A stretch of 39,775 bases of DNA, taken from positions 1-39,775 of the forward strand of contig JAZODR010000003.1 of assembly GCA_045597125.1 (NCBI GenBank), given 5' to 3'. The notes below the pieces were generated by a model that was not told where the DNA came from, ran no database searches, and saw only the letters and a list, made by a program, of their open reading frames with translations. The DNA comes from RGIG5579 sp045597125 (GTDB lineage Bacteria > Bacillota > Clostridia > Oscillospirales > SIG627). Positions 1 through 6,762 of the stretch are shown here, one piece after another. Within the stretch, counting starts at the first letter, position 1; each line of letters opens with the position of its first letter. The translations under genes were made by a program, and so were the position numbers.

Positions 1-191
1 GCCATCACGGAGATCTTTTCCCCCTCAAAGCGGCCGGTATATCCCTGAATCCCGCGCACGTTGTTCACGAGGCGGGGATTATCCAGAAAAGTTTCCGCGA
101 TGAATTTTGCTCTCAGAGGATCGCCCGGCATCAGCACGGTCTTTGCGAAATCAGCGGGAGTGCAGTTAATATGCGGAGTCGGGTACTTCAT
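1..191 (-). CDS. deoD: Purine nucleoside phosphorylase DeoD, N-terminal part (runs off the window)
   Basis: Only the first 63 codons are present; the gene continues beyond the left edge. The product would cleave purine (deoxy)ribonucleosides with phosphate to give free base and (deoxy)ribose-1-phosphate in the cytoplasm. The translated N-terminus begins MKYPTPHINC and carries the phosphate-loop motif MPGDPLRAKFIAETF (residues 20-34) followed by NNVRGIQGYTG, which is typical of the hexameric DeoD (PNP_UDP_1) family. The start is the ATG complementary to 189-191, preceded on the minus strand by AAGGAG about 7 nt upstream. It overlaps the 3' end of deoC by 26 bp, so the two are translationally linked salvage genes. 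Identity is firm from the motif, but the rest of the enzyme cannot be checked. Confidence 0.88.
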   Translation of the reverse strand, partial: MKYPTPHINCTPADFAKTVLMPGDPLRAKFIAETFLDNPRLVNNVRGIQGYTGRFEGEKISVM

Positions 192-852
192 TTGATTTCT
201 CCTTTTCGTCTTTAACGATTTTCACGATGCGGCTGGTACCCAGGCGATCCGCGCCCAAAGCGAGAAATGCCTCGGCATCCTCAAGGCTTTTGATGCCTCC
301 CGCCGCCTTGATCAAAAGTGGCTTTTTCACGTGTTTGGCAAGCAGCGCCACGTCTTCCCGCGTAGCTCCGCCGGTGGAAAAGCCCGTACTGGTCTTAATA
401 TAGTCTGCCCCGGATTCCCCAACGATGCGGCACATGGCAATCTTTTCCTCGTCGGTCAAAAGGCACGTCTCTACGATGACCTTGAGGACCTTCCCTTCCG
501 TGGCTTTCCGAACGGCGGCAATCTCCGCAGCGACCTCATCGGTGCATCCGTCTTTCAGATACCCGACGTTGATCACCATATCGATCTCGTCGGCGCCGTC
601 TTCGACAGCGCGTGCCGCTTCAAAGGCCTTGACCTCGGCGGTGCTGTAGCCGTTGGGAAAACCGATCACGGTACAAACGGGAATCTTGCCCGCAAGACAG
701 CTTTTCGCAAAGGAAACGTAAGAGGGGGGGATACAAACGGATGCCGTGCCGTAGGTCAGCGCATCCTCGCAGATGGCGCGGATCTCCGCCCGGGTCGCCG
801 TCCGGGACAGCAGGGTATGATCCACGTGGGACAGGATCTCTTCTTTCGTCAT
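166..852 (-). CDS. deoC: Deoxyribose-phosphate aldolase DeoC
   Basis: This class I aldolase reversibly splits 2-deoxyribose-5-phosphate into glyceraldehyde-3-phosphate and acetaldehyde, allowing deoxynucleosides to be used as carbon source. At 228 aa it has normal length for the short bacterial DeoC type. Catalytic landmarks are visible: Asp91 in EIDMVINVG, the Schiff-base Lys153 in YIKTSTGFSTGGAT, and Lys182 in LLIKAAGGI (family usually KPAGG or KAAGG). The start is an ATG with a GGAGGCG ribosome binding site (plus-strand 857-863). A TGCTATAAT extended -10 promoter lies just upstream, and deoD follows with a 26-bp overlap, consistent with a deo salvage operon. The coding sequence is noticeably GC-richer than tig on the other side of the intergenic region. 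Confidence 0.95.
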   Translation of the reverse strand: MTKEEILSHVDHTLLSRTATRAEIRAICEDALTYGTASVCIPPSYVSFAKSCLAGKIPVCTVIGFPNGYSTAEVKAFEAARAVEDGADEIDMVINVGYLKDGCTDEVAAEIAAVRKATEGKVLKVIVETCLLTDEEKIAMCRIVGESGADYIKTSTGFSTGGATREDVALLAKHVKKPLLIKAAGGIKSLEDAEAFLALGADRLGTSRIVKIVKDEKEKSNEVPDSAY

Positions 853-886
853 AGAACGCCTCCGATGAATTTCATTTTACGGTATT

Positions 887-915
887 ATTATAGCACCGCC
901 GCATCCGTTTCGCAA
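887..915 (-). promoter_or_regulatory. Probable sigma-A promoter of deoC-deoD
   Basis: On the minus strand, TTGCGA (910-915) is followed after 17 bp by TATAAT (887-892) with an adjacent TGC (893-895), so this is an extended -10 promoter. Transcription would start about 28 nt upstream of the deoC ATG. Seen by inspection only. Confidence 0.7.
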
Positions 916-922
916 GAAAAAA

Positions 923-957
923 CGGGATTTCTTTTCGTGCTTTTGCACAAAATCCCG
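923..957. other. Inverted repeat between the divergent deoC and tig promoters
   Basis: CGGGATTT (923-930) pairs with AAATCCCG (950-957), and an inner GTGC/GCAC pair (937-940, 945-948) extends the structure. There is no run of T after either side, so it does not look like an intrinsic terminator. It lies just upstream of the deoC -35 box and about 50 bp from the tig -35 box, so an operator for a nucleoside-responsive regulator is possible. That function is a guess. Confidence 0.4.
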
Positions 958-1006
958 ATGAAAATCGTCAAAAATTGATGAAATAGCCTTTTTTCAAGCG
1001 GGTATC

Positions 1007-1035
1007 TTGACAAAAATAAGCGTTGCGTATATAAT
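1007..1035 (+). promoter_or_regulatory. Consensus sigma-A promoter of tig-clpP-clpX
   Basis: TTGACA (1007-1012) and TATAAT (1030-1035) are separated by exactly 17 bp, a perfect match to the housekeeping consensus. The predicted start near 1042 leaves about 43 nt of leader, with an AGGAG ribosome binding site at about 1070 before the ATG at 1085. No heat-shock operator (CIRCE or CtsR type repeat) was seen next to it, so expression is probably strong and constitutive. Confidence 0.85.
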
Positions 1036-1084
1036 TACAAGGATAAATTTTATCAACACAAAAGACTTCAGGAGTTGAGAAAAA

Positions 1085-2527
1085 ATGATTTTAAAGAGCG
1101 TAAAACAAGGCGAAACCAATCAATCCATTCTGGAAATCCAAATCCCCAAAGCTGAATTTGAAGCTCAGGTGAACAAGGTCTTCAAAAAGCAGGCAAGTAA
1201 AATTTCCGTACCCGGTTTCCGCAAGGGCAAGGCTCCCCGCGCCATTGTTGAAAAAATGTACGGTAAGGGCATTTTCTATGAAGATGCACTGAACGAGCTT
1301 CTTCCCGCCGTTTTGGAAGACGCAGTAAAAGAAGCAGCAATCGACGTTGTCAGCCAGCCCGAATTGGAGCTTGGAGATATTGATGATAACGGCGTTGCAT
1401 TGACTGCAAAGTACTATACGAAGCCCGAAATTACCGTAAAGAACTACAAGGGCATTAAAGTTGAAAAGAACGTGAAAAAGGCAGCCAAGGCTGAAGTTGA
1501 TGCCGAGCTGGAAAGAGTTCGTCAGAGAAACTCCAGAACCATCGAGATTACCGACAGAGCTGCTGCCATGGACGATATCGCTATTATTGATTACGAAGGC
1601 TTCGTCGGCGACAAGGCTTTTGAAGGCGGCAAGGGTGAAGCGCACAAACTGAAGCTGGGCAGCGGTCAATTTATCCCCGGTTTTGAAGAGCAGATCGTAG
1701 GCCACAAGATCGGCGAGAACTTTGACGTAACCGTTACCTTCCCCGAAGACTACCATGCAGAAGAGTTGAAGGGCAAAGAAGCTGTATTCAAGGTAGTTCT
1801 TAACGGCATTGAAAATGTAGAACTTCCCGAGCTGGACGATGAATTTGCAAAAGATGTTTCCGATTTTGATACTTTGGCTGAATATAAGAAAGACATCAAG
1901 GCTACAATAGAAAAGAAACATGCGGAAGAAGCTGAGCATGCAGTAGAAGAACAGCTTTTGACCGCTCTCATCGAAAACATTCAGGGAGAAATCCCCGCTT
2001 GTATGTTTGCCAATGAAGCCGAGAATATGTTCCAGGATTACGGCAACCGTCTCATGCAGCAGGGTCTTTCTATGGAAATGTACCTGCAGTATACCGGTAT
2101 GACCCGCGAAAAGATGTTGGAAGAGTTCCGTCCTCAGGCTGAACGTCAGGTAAAAGCTACTTTGGCTCTGGAAGCCATTGCCAAGGCTGAGAATTTTGAA
2201 TTGACTGCCGATGAAATCGAGGCTGAATATGCAAGAATCGCCGAATCATACAAGATTGAAACGGAGAAGGCAAAAGAATTCATCCCCGAAGAAGTCATTA
2301 AAAAGGATGTTTCTGCTCGCAAGGCAGTAGAACTCATCAAGGCTGAGGCCGTAATTGAGGAAAAAGCTCCCGCAAAGAAGGCTCCCGCAAAAAAAGCCGA
2401 GCCAAAAGAAGGCGAGAAGAAGCCTGCTGCAAAAAAGCCTGCAGCAAAGAAGGCTGAACCCAAAAAAGACGGCGAAAAGAAACCCGCTGCAAAAAAACCT
2501 GCAGCAAAGAAGACTGCAGAAAAATAA
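1085..2527 (+). CDS. tig: Trigger factor (ribosome-associated peptidyl-prolyl isomerase and chaperone) with a long Lys/Ala/Pro tail
   Basis: Trigger factor binds the ribosome exit tunnel and shields nascent chains. The 480-residue product is longer than the usual 430 or so. The N-terminal ribosome-binding domain holds the signature GFRKGKAPR (residues 44-52). A FKBP-type isomerase domain follows at about 150-240 (DIAIIDYEGFVGDKAFEGG then GSGQFIPGFEEQIVG), then a helical C-terminal chaperone domain up to about residue 420. The extra length is a tail (about 427-480) made almost only of K, A, P, E and G, containing a duplicated block AEPK..GEKKPAAKKPAAKK. This resembles histone-H1-like or ribosomal-protein tails, not a known trigger factor domain. 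The gene begins the tig-clpP-clpX operon, 26 bp before clpP, the standard order in bacteria. The core assignment is firm; the function of the tail is unknown. Confidence 0.96.
   Translation: MILKSVKQGETNQSILEIQIPKAEFEAQVNKVFKKQASKISVPGFRKGKAPRAIVEKMYGKGIFYEDALNELLPAVLEDAVKEAAIDVVSQPELELGDIDDNGVALTAKYYTKPEITVKNYKGIKVEKNVKKAAKAEVDAELERVRQRNSRTIEITDRAAAMDDIAIIDYEGFVGDKAFEGGKGEAHKLKLGSGQFIPGFEEQIVGHKIGENFDVTVTFPEDYHAEELKGKEAVFKVVLNGIENVELPELDDEFAKDVSDFDTLAEYKKDIKATIEKKHAEEAEHAVEEQLLTALIENIQGEIPACMFANEAENMFQDYGNRLMQQGLSMEMYLQYTGMTREKMLEEFRPQAERQVKATLALEAIAKAENFELTADEIEAEYARIAESYKIETEKAKEFIPEEVIKKDVSARKAVELIKAEAVIEEKAPAKKAPAKKAEPKEGEKKPAAKKPAAKKAEPKKDGEKKPAAKKPAAKKTAEK
2396..2512 (+). repeat. In-frame duplicated block coding the basic tail of trigger factor
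   Basis: Two neighbouring in-frame units, 2396-2452 (19 codons) and 2453-2512 (20 codons), encode AEPKEGEKKPAAKKPAAKK and AEPKKDGEKKPAAKKPAAKK. They differ mainly by one codon near the start and by synonymous changes, consistent with a short tandem duplication that was kept for protein composition. It is coding, not an intergenic repeat. Confidence 0.85.
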
Positions 2528-2553
2528 AAATCCAAAACGGGAGGTTTTGACAT

Positions 2554-3138
2554 ATGGCATTGGTACCAATGGTGGTTGAACAGACCGGTCATTCCGAGAG
2601 AAGCTATGACATTTATTCCCGACTCCTCAATGACAGAGTAGTCTTTCTCTGTGACGAGGTGAACGATGCCACAGCAAGTCTTGTGGTTGCTCAGCTTCTT
2701 TATCTGGAAGCTCAGGACCCCGAAAAAGATATTCACCTTTATATCAATTCCCCCGGTGGTTCCGTATCTGCCGGAATGGCAATCTATGATACCATGAATT
2801 ACATCAAATGCGACGTATCCACCATCTGTATCGGTATGGCGGCAAGTATGGGTGCCTTCCTTCTGTCCTCCGGGGCAAAAGGAAAGCGTTTTGCACTTCC
2901 CCACAGCGAAATTATGATTCATCAGCCTTTGGGCGGTATGAAGGGACAGGCAAGTGACATCAAGATTCATTCCGACCACATTCTCAGGACCCGTGATACC
3001 CTGAACAGAATTCTGTCAGCAAACACAGGAAAGGATATCTCTCAAATCGAGAAGGATACCGACCGCGATAACTACCTCACGGCTCAAGATGCGCTGGAAT
3101 ACGGATTGATTGATAAGGTTATCGAAAAGAGAGCATAA
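2554..3138 (+). CDS. clpP: ATP-dependent Clp protease proteolytic subunit ClpP
   Basis: ClpP forms a barrel of two heptamer rings that degrades proteins fed by ClpX (encoded next) or other Clp ATPases. The 194-aa length is standard. The catalytic triad is visible: Ser98 in GMAASMGAFLL, His123 in SEIMIHQPLGG, and Asp172 in TDRDNYLTAQDALEYGLID. The INSPGGSVSAG oxyanion-loop motif is at 64-74. The ATG at 2554 has GGGAGG (2539-2544) nine bases upstream. It starts MALVPMVVEQTGHSERSYDIYSRLL, showing the short propeptide-like N-terminus usual for Firmicutes. It lies 26 bp after tig and 87 bp before clpX, with a hairpin between clpP and clpX that may reduce clpX expression relative to clpP. Confidence 0.98.
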   Translation: MALVPMVVEQTGHSERSYDIYSRLLNDRVVFLCDEVNDATASLVVAQLLYLEAQDPEKDIHLYINSPGGSVSAGMAIYDTMNYIKCDVSTICIGMAASMGAFLLSSGAKGKRFALPHSEIMIHQPLGGMKGQASDIKIHSDHILRTRDTLNRILSANTGKDISQIEKDTDRDNYLTAQDALEYGLIDKVIEKRA

Positions 3139-3162
3139 CGTACGCTTTCGCCAAAAACACAC

Positions 3163-3198
3163 AAAGTCGGGTAAGTTTTGGCTTGCCCGACTTTATTA
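3163..3198 (+). terminator. Hairpin between clpP and clpX (partial terminator or attenuator)
   Basis: A 13-bp stem with one G-U pair, AAAGTCGGGTAAG (3163-3175) with CTTGCCCGACTTT (3182-3194), has a 6-nt loop and is followed by ATTATAT in place of a clean T-run. It sits between two genes of one operon. Partial termination or mRNA processing that sets the clpP:clpX ratio is a reasonable inference. An upstream in-frame ATG for clpX at 3178 lies inside the loop and is unlikely to be used. Confidence 0.65.
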
Positions 3199-3225
3199 TA
3201 TCAAAAATCAATAAACGGAGTTTAT

Positions 3226-4491
3226 ATGGCAAATCAAAAAAACGCGCCTACCTGTTCTTTTTGTTCCAGAACGCAAGAACAAGCCGGACTTCTTATCCCG
3301 GGCCCTAAGGGTGTCTATATTTGTGATTCCTGTGCCACCCTTTGCTACGACCTTGTAATGGAGTATCTGGGAGAGGAAAAAAACGAAGCGAATTCCGAAA
3401 AGCAGTTTCGTCTGGACTACCTTCCCCGTCCCTCCGAAATCAAGGCAAAGCTGGATGAATACGTAGTTGGTCAAGATGAGGCAAAGAAGGCTCTTTGCGT
3501 TGCGGTTTATAACCACTACAAACGCTTAATGCAACAAGATACCGACGGGGTTGAGATTCAAAAGAGCAACGTTTTACTCATTGGTGCAACCGGTTGCGGA
3601 AAGACCTATCTTGCACAAACTCTGGCAAAAACTTTGCAAGTTCCCTTTGCCATTGCTGATGCTACCACCTTAACGGAAGCAGGTTACGTAGGCGAAGACG
3701 TAGAAAACATTCTGCTCCGTTTGATTCAAGCGGCAGACTTCGATGTAGAAAAGGCGCAGAAGGGCATTATCTATATTGATGAAATTGATAAAATTGCAAG
3801 AAAAAGCGAAAACCGCTCCATTACCCGCGATGTTTCCGGAGAAGGTGTTCAGCAGGCTCTTTTAAAGATTCTGGAAGGAACGGTAGCAAACGTGCCTCCC
3901 CAGGGCGGCAGAAAACACCCCAATCAGGAATTTATCAAAATCGACACCAAAAATATTCTCTTTATCTGTGGCGGCGCCTTCGATGGAATGGAGAAAATCA
4001 TCGGTCGGCGTCAAGGGAAACAGGCCATCGGATTTCAGGATAAGTCCGATGGAAAAAAGAAAGGTGAACTCTCTATTGCAGACGTAGTTCCTCACGACTT
4101 AATCAAATTCGGTATCATTCCCGAGCTTGTGGGTCGTATCCCCGTTATCGTACCCCTAGATGCGCTAAATGAGGACAGTCTGGTACGCATTCTCACCGAG
4201 CCGAAGAATGCGCTGGTTCGTCAATATCAAAAGCTATTCCGCTTCGATGAAATCGAACTGGAATTTTCAGACGAAGCTTGTCACGAAATCGCGCGGATGG
4301 CAAAGGAGCAAAACACCGGTGCCCGCGGACTGCGAGCCATTATGGAAGGCTTTTTGCAAAAAATTATGTTTGAAATTCCCGATCGCAGAGATGTAGAAAA
4401 ACTAACGATTACCAAGGAAGTGGTTTCCTCCGGCGCAGAACCGAAACTGCTTCTCCGCAAACAGGAAGCACTCCCCGAAGCAAACAAATAA
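3226..4491 (+). CDS. clpX: ATP-dependent unfoldase ClpX
   Basis: ClpX is the AAA+ hexamer that recognises, unfolds and threads substrates into ClpP. The 421-aa product has the N-terminal zinc-binding domain (Cys10, Cys13, Cys33, Cys36), a Walker A motif GATGCGKT (120-127; most ClpX proteins have GPTGSGKT), Walker B IIYIDEID (181-188), the pore loop GYVGED at 153-158, an IGF ClpP-docking loop in QAIGFQDKS, and the sensor-2 motif TGARGLR. The ATG at 3226 is preferred over an in-frame ATG at 3178 because ACGGAG (3215-3220) is properly spaced and the family N-terminus starts here. It is the last gene of tig-clpP-clpX and ends just before a strong bidirectional terminator; lon, often next in other genomes, is not present here. 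Confidence 0.97.
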   Translation: MANQKNAPTCSFCSRTQEQAGLLIPGPKGVYICDSCATLCYDLVMEYLGEEKNEANSEKQFRLDYLPRPSEIKAKLDEYVVGQDEAKKALCVAVYNHYKRLMQQDTDGVEIQKSNVLLIGATGCGKTYLAQTLAKTLQVPFAIADATTLTEAGYVGEDVENILLRLIQAADFDVEKAQKGIIYIDEIDKIARKSENRSITRDVSGEGVQQALLKILEGTVANVPPQGGRKHPNQEFIKIDTKNILFICGGAFDGMEKIIGRRQGKQAIGFQDKSDGKKKGELSIADVVPHDLIKFGIIPELVGRIPVIVPLDALNEDSLVRILTEPKNALVRQYQKLFRFDEIELEFSDEACHEIARMAKEQNTGARGLRAIMEGFLQKIMFEIPDRRDVEKLTITKEVVSSGAEPKLLLRKQEALPEANK

Positions 4492-4496
4492 AAAAT

Positions 4497-4524
4497 GCCG
4501 ATGCAAATTGCATCGGCTTTTTTT
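4497..4524. terminator. Bidirectional intrinsic terminator between clpX and the convergent membrane-protein gene
   Basis: GCCGATGC (4497-4504) pairs with GCATCGGC (4510-4517) around a 5-nt loop, followed by seven T (4518-4524). AAAAA at 4491-4495 gives the T-run for the opposite direction. The TAA of the minus-strand gene (4523-4525) lies in the T-run. Confidence 0.9.
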
Positions 4525-5587
4525 ATGAAATTGTAATTTTAAAGGTTTCTTCTACATCGCTTCCCATAAGCGTAATGTCATACTCGCCGAAAGTGGCAGT
4601 GACAGAAACAGGAACTGTAATGGTCCAAGCACCGTCTTGCTTTACTTGCTGTATTTTCTCGGTAGCAAAAGTAGGAAGCACGGCGACGGTTTCACTGGAG
4701 GAATGCTCGATGGTAACGATAAAGCTTTCTCCGGGGGAAACAGTCTGACGGTCGATGCTGCACAAGGTGGGAACATCGTAAAAAATATCAAAAACATAGG
4801 TGAGCGTACCAAAATACTCTTCGTGATTTTCCTGATACCAATCACATTTTGCAACAAGGCTTAAAGAAGCATCGGTTTCCAAATCAATTCGTTCCATCTC
4901 CTCAGGGTCACCGGAATAAAGGATTTCTCCCTTTTCATTTTGTAGCGTTACACTGCAGAAATCCGGCTCCAGAGAAAATTTAAAATTCAATTTCTCCCCT
5001 TGGGGAAGAATCACCAATTCATCTGCCTTTTCAAAAATGTCCTTATAAGACTTGGTTTCATTTGCTTTGGCGTAAGTCCAATTTCCCTCCGTCTTTTTTG
5101 CGCCGTAATCTTTACCGCCTTGAGAAAATTCCAGTGTGGGATAACTGGCGTAGCTAACAGCATTACCTGTAATCAGGGAATGGGCAAGAAGGGCTGTCGC
5201 CTCCTCCTCAGGAATTAAAAAAAGCGCACCGTCGGAATTGGTATATACACAATTATGAACCGAATCACTTAAGTAAAGCTGATAAGTCACATCTCGATTG
5301 AGCTTATGAAATACCGCTTTAAATTTCCGATACTCGGACAAGGGATTGGCAGTTTCCCCGATGGCTTCACCGCTTTCCACAAGAGAAATAAAGAATTCCA
5401 AATCCTCACGCTTGTCCACGGTTTTCTCCTGCTGGCCGTAAATCAGGGTCATAGAAGATACGCTTCCCTTTCTCAAATCGCTGTCCAGATTTAACTGCAG
5501 AACAAGAAACGCCACCAGTAGCGGAACGATAAATACCAATAGCAACAGCAGGATTTTCAATCCCTTTTTGCTACCTTGCTTCTTCAT
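4523..5587 (-). CDS. Membrane-anchored extracytoplasmic protein of unknown function, coupled to the XRE/S24 repressor
   Basis: A 354-aa protein I do not recognise. It starts with a basic stretch and one hydrophobic segment (about residues 10-32, ILLLLLVFIVPLLVAFLVLQL) typical of a single N-terminal anchor or uncleaved signal, and has no lipobox cysteine. The remainder is soluble, rich in Glu, Ser and Thr, with predicted beta-strand character. Residues 50-150 form one possible domain, and the C-terminal 100 residues (from about VFDIFYDVPTLCSIDR to FKITIS) read like an Ig-like or bacterial beta-sandwich domain (VSPGESFIVTIEHSSS). The start ATG overlaps the repressor's TGA by 4 bp (ATGA), so translation is coupled and the gene is presumably under the same control. 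A role in envelope sensing or stress is possible but unsupported. Confidence 0.8.
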   Translation of the reverse strand: MKKQGSKKGLKILLLLLVFIVPLLVAFLVLQLNLDSDLRKGSVSSMTLIYGQQEKTVDKREDLEFFISLVESGEAIGETANPLSEYRKFKAVFHKLNRDVTYQLYLSDSVHNCVYTNSDGALFLIPEEEATALLAHSLITGNAVSYASYPTLEFSQGGKDYGAKKTEGNWTYAKANETKSYKDIFEKADELVILPQGEKLNFKFSLEPDFCSVTLQNEKGEILYSGDPEEMERIDLETDASLSLVAKCDWYQENHEEYFGTLTYVFDIFYDVPTLCSIDRQTVSPGESFIVTIEHSSSETVAVLPTFATEKIQQVKQDGAWTITVPVSVTATFGEYDITLMGSDVEETFKITIS

Positions 5588-6300
5588 TTTGTGTCCTCCC
5601 TTTCATTCTTCGGTGCAATGACTCGTCCCACCAGACGCAAATCATCTGTATCCAAAACGGAAATGGGCGCGTAAGCGGGATTCACGGACAGCAAAACTCG
5701 TTTGCCACAAGTTTCCCCCAGAATCTTGCAAAGACTTTCTCCATTCAAAAGAAAGATACCGATTTGCCCCAATTCCAGCTCCGAAGCTTTTTCCACGTAC
5801 ACCAAATCTCCATTGGACAAAAGAGGCTCCATACTATCACCGGAAATTCGAATGGCAAAAGAAGCCGCCTGAGGAATCTCCTGGCGAGTACCCTCAATAA
5901 AACCGCTTTCCTCCGTTAAAACGGGAAGAGGCTCTCCCGCGGCGGCAGGTGCTTCATACAAAGGAAGCCTTACAGTCGCACCGCGACTATTATCCGCCTC
6001 TTTTTTCAAAAGAGAAAGCACTGTATCCTTCCCTCGGGAATCCAAAAGAGAAAACAACTCTAAAACCCGTTCTTCTTCGGGAGAAACACCTTTTTTCTCT
6101 CTTGCCTCAAACACCAATTCTTCTACCGAGGTGCCAAGTGCCTTGGCGATGCGAAAAATTACCTCTAGCCGCTGGGTATCCGTTTCTCGCTTCAGCATAC
6201 TGTCCAGCGTGGTATAGGCAATGCCCGCATCCTTTGCAAGCTCTGCCTTGGTCATACCGTTTTTCTTTAAAAGCTCTTTCACTTTTCCGGCAAACGACAT
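5584..6300 (-). CDS. XRE-family repressor with C-terminal S24 (LexA/CI-type) autoprotease domain
   Basis: A 238-aa transcription regulator. The N-terminal helix-turn-helix (about 2-65, MTKAELAKDAGIAYTTLDSMLKRE) is of the lambda-repressor (HTH_3) type. The C-terminal S24 domain has the nucleophile Ser156 in ISGDSMEPLL, the general base Lys192 in SLCKILGE, and an Ala121-Gly122 pair in YEAPAAAGEP where self-cleavage would occur, as in LexA and CI. The preferred start is the ATG at 6300 with GAGGAAAG upstream; a GTG at 6318 in the same frame has no ribosome binding site. It has a TTTACT-17-TACAAT promoter with a palindrome over the -10 box, suggesting autorepression relieved by RecA/DNA damage or another signal. 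No phage genes are nearby, so this looks like a stand-alone chromosomal stress switch. Confidence 0.9.
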   Translation of the reverse strand: MSFAGKVKELLKKNGMTKAELAKDAGIAYTTLDSMLKRETDTQRLEVIFRIAKALGTSVEELVFEAREKKGVSPEEERVLELFSLLDSRGKDTVLSLLKKEADNSRGATVRLPLYEAPAAAGEPLPVLTEESGFIEGTRQEIPQAASFAIRISGDSMEPLLSNGDLVYVEKASELELGQIGIFLLNGESLCKILGETCGKRVLLSVNPAYAPISVLDTDDLRLVGRVIAPKNEREDTK

Positions 6301-6325
6301 AGCTTTCCTCGCTTTCACAATTCTC

Positions 6326-6339
6326 TACAAAATATTGTA
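6326..6339. promoter_or_regulatory. Candidate autoregulatory operator of the XRE/S24 repressor
   Basis: TACAA-AATA-TTGTA (6326-6339) is a 14-bp palindromic site that overlaps the -10 box of the repressor's own promoter, the normal place for an autorepressor operator. The link to this repressor is inferred from position only. Confidence 0.45.
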
Positions 6340-6362
6340 TCACATTTCGTAATAAAAGTAAA
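6334..6362 (-). promoter_or_regulatory. Promoter of the XRE/S24 repressor operon
   Basis: On the minus strand TTTACT (6357-6362), 17 bp, TACAAT (6334-6339) with TGA immediately before the -10 (extended -10). Leader of about 27 nt to the ATG at 6300. Confidence 0.7.
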
Positions 6363-6411
6363 GACTTGCACGAATTTTCATAATTTTGGAAACAATTTAA
6401 CCGCAGACTCC

Positions 6412-6421
6412 TACATATGTA
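6412..6421. repeat. Perfect palindrome TACATATGTA upstream of kor
   Basis: A 10-bp perfect palindrome lies 41 bp upstream of the kor -35 box, in the gap between the repressor and the kor operon. A similar but spaced version (TACATA-N5-TATGTA) is upstream of the fumC promoter at 29282-29298. AT-rich palindromes of this size occur by chance, so the evidence for function is weak. Confidence 0.3.
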
Positions 6422-6462
6422 AAAAATACATAAATTCTATTATAAATAAAGTCTAAAAAAAC

Positions 6463-6491
6463 TTGCATCTTCCTGCAAAAAATGATAGAAT
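6463..6491 (+). promoter_or_regulatory. Promoter of korDABC-sucCD
   Basis: TTGCAT (6463-6468), 17 bp, TAGAAT (6486-6491), with TGA before the -10. The -35 box is one arm of an inverted repeat TTGCA-N6-TGCAA (6463-6478), which could be an operator covering the promoter. The predicted leader is about 50-60 nt. Confidence 0.65.
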
Positions 6492-6558
6492 ACTTTTAAT
6501 ATGATTAAAAAATCAATTAAAGAAAGGCAATATTTGCATATTGTAAATGGTGCGAAAA

Positions 6559-6762
6559 ATGGCTTTGAAGAAAAAGAGACTGGTTCTCAATTCGCTCTGG
6601 TGCAAAGGCTGCGGTGTCTGTGCGGCATTCTGCCCCAAAGGGGTACTTGCATTGGAAGGCGATAAAATTGTCATCAAAGAAATCGAAAAATGTATTGATT
6701 GCGGCATGTGTGAAATCAGATGCCCCGACTATGCCCTTTACCTTGAGGAGGTATCAGAATGA
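6559..6762 (+). CDS. korD: 2-oxoglutarate:ferredoxin oxidoreductase delta subunit (2x[4Fe-4S] ferredoxin)
   Basis: Small ferredoxin-like subunit that carries electrons from the KorAB catalytic core to external ferredoxin. Two classical cluster motifs are present: Cys15-Cys18-Cys21-Cys25 (WCKGCGVCAAFCP) and Cys45-Cys48-Cys51-Cys55 (CIDCGMCEIRCP). The start is uncertain: the ATG at 6559 gives MALKKKRLVLNSLWCKGCG, which fits the family and has a weak GGTG upstream; the in-frame ATG at 6547 adds four residues but has no ribosome binding site close by (AAAGG lies about 19 nt away). The stop overlaps korA by 4 bp (ATGA), showing coupling within the korD-korA-korB-korC order. Confidence 0.93.
   Translation: MALKKKRLVLNSLWCKGCGVCAAFCPKGVLALEGDKIVIKEIEKCIDCGMCEIRCPDYALYLEEVSE

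Noticed and set aside
2396..2512. Repeat block considered as a CRISPR-like or minisatellite element
   Set aside because: The units are in-frame, coding, adjacent without unique spacers, and lie inside tig.
3178..3225. Longer ClpX starting at the ATG at 3178
   Set aside because: This ATG is in the loop of the clpP-clpX hairpin with no proper ribosome binding site; the ATG at 3226 matches the family and has ACGGAG.
6501..6660. Leader ORF starting at ATG 6501 and overlapping korD
   Set aside because: It begins almost at the predicted transcription start with no ribosome binding site, runs out of frame into korD, and shows no regulatory peptide pattern.
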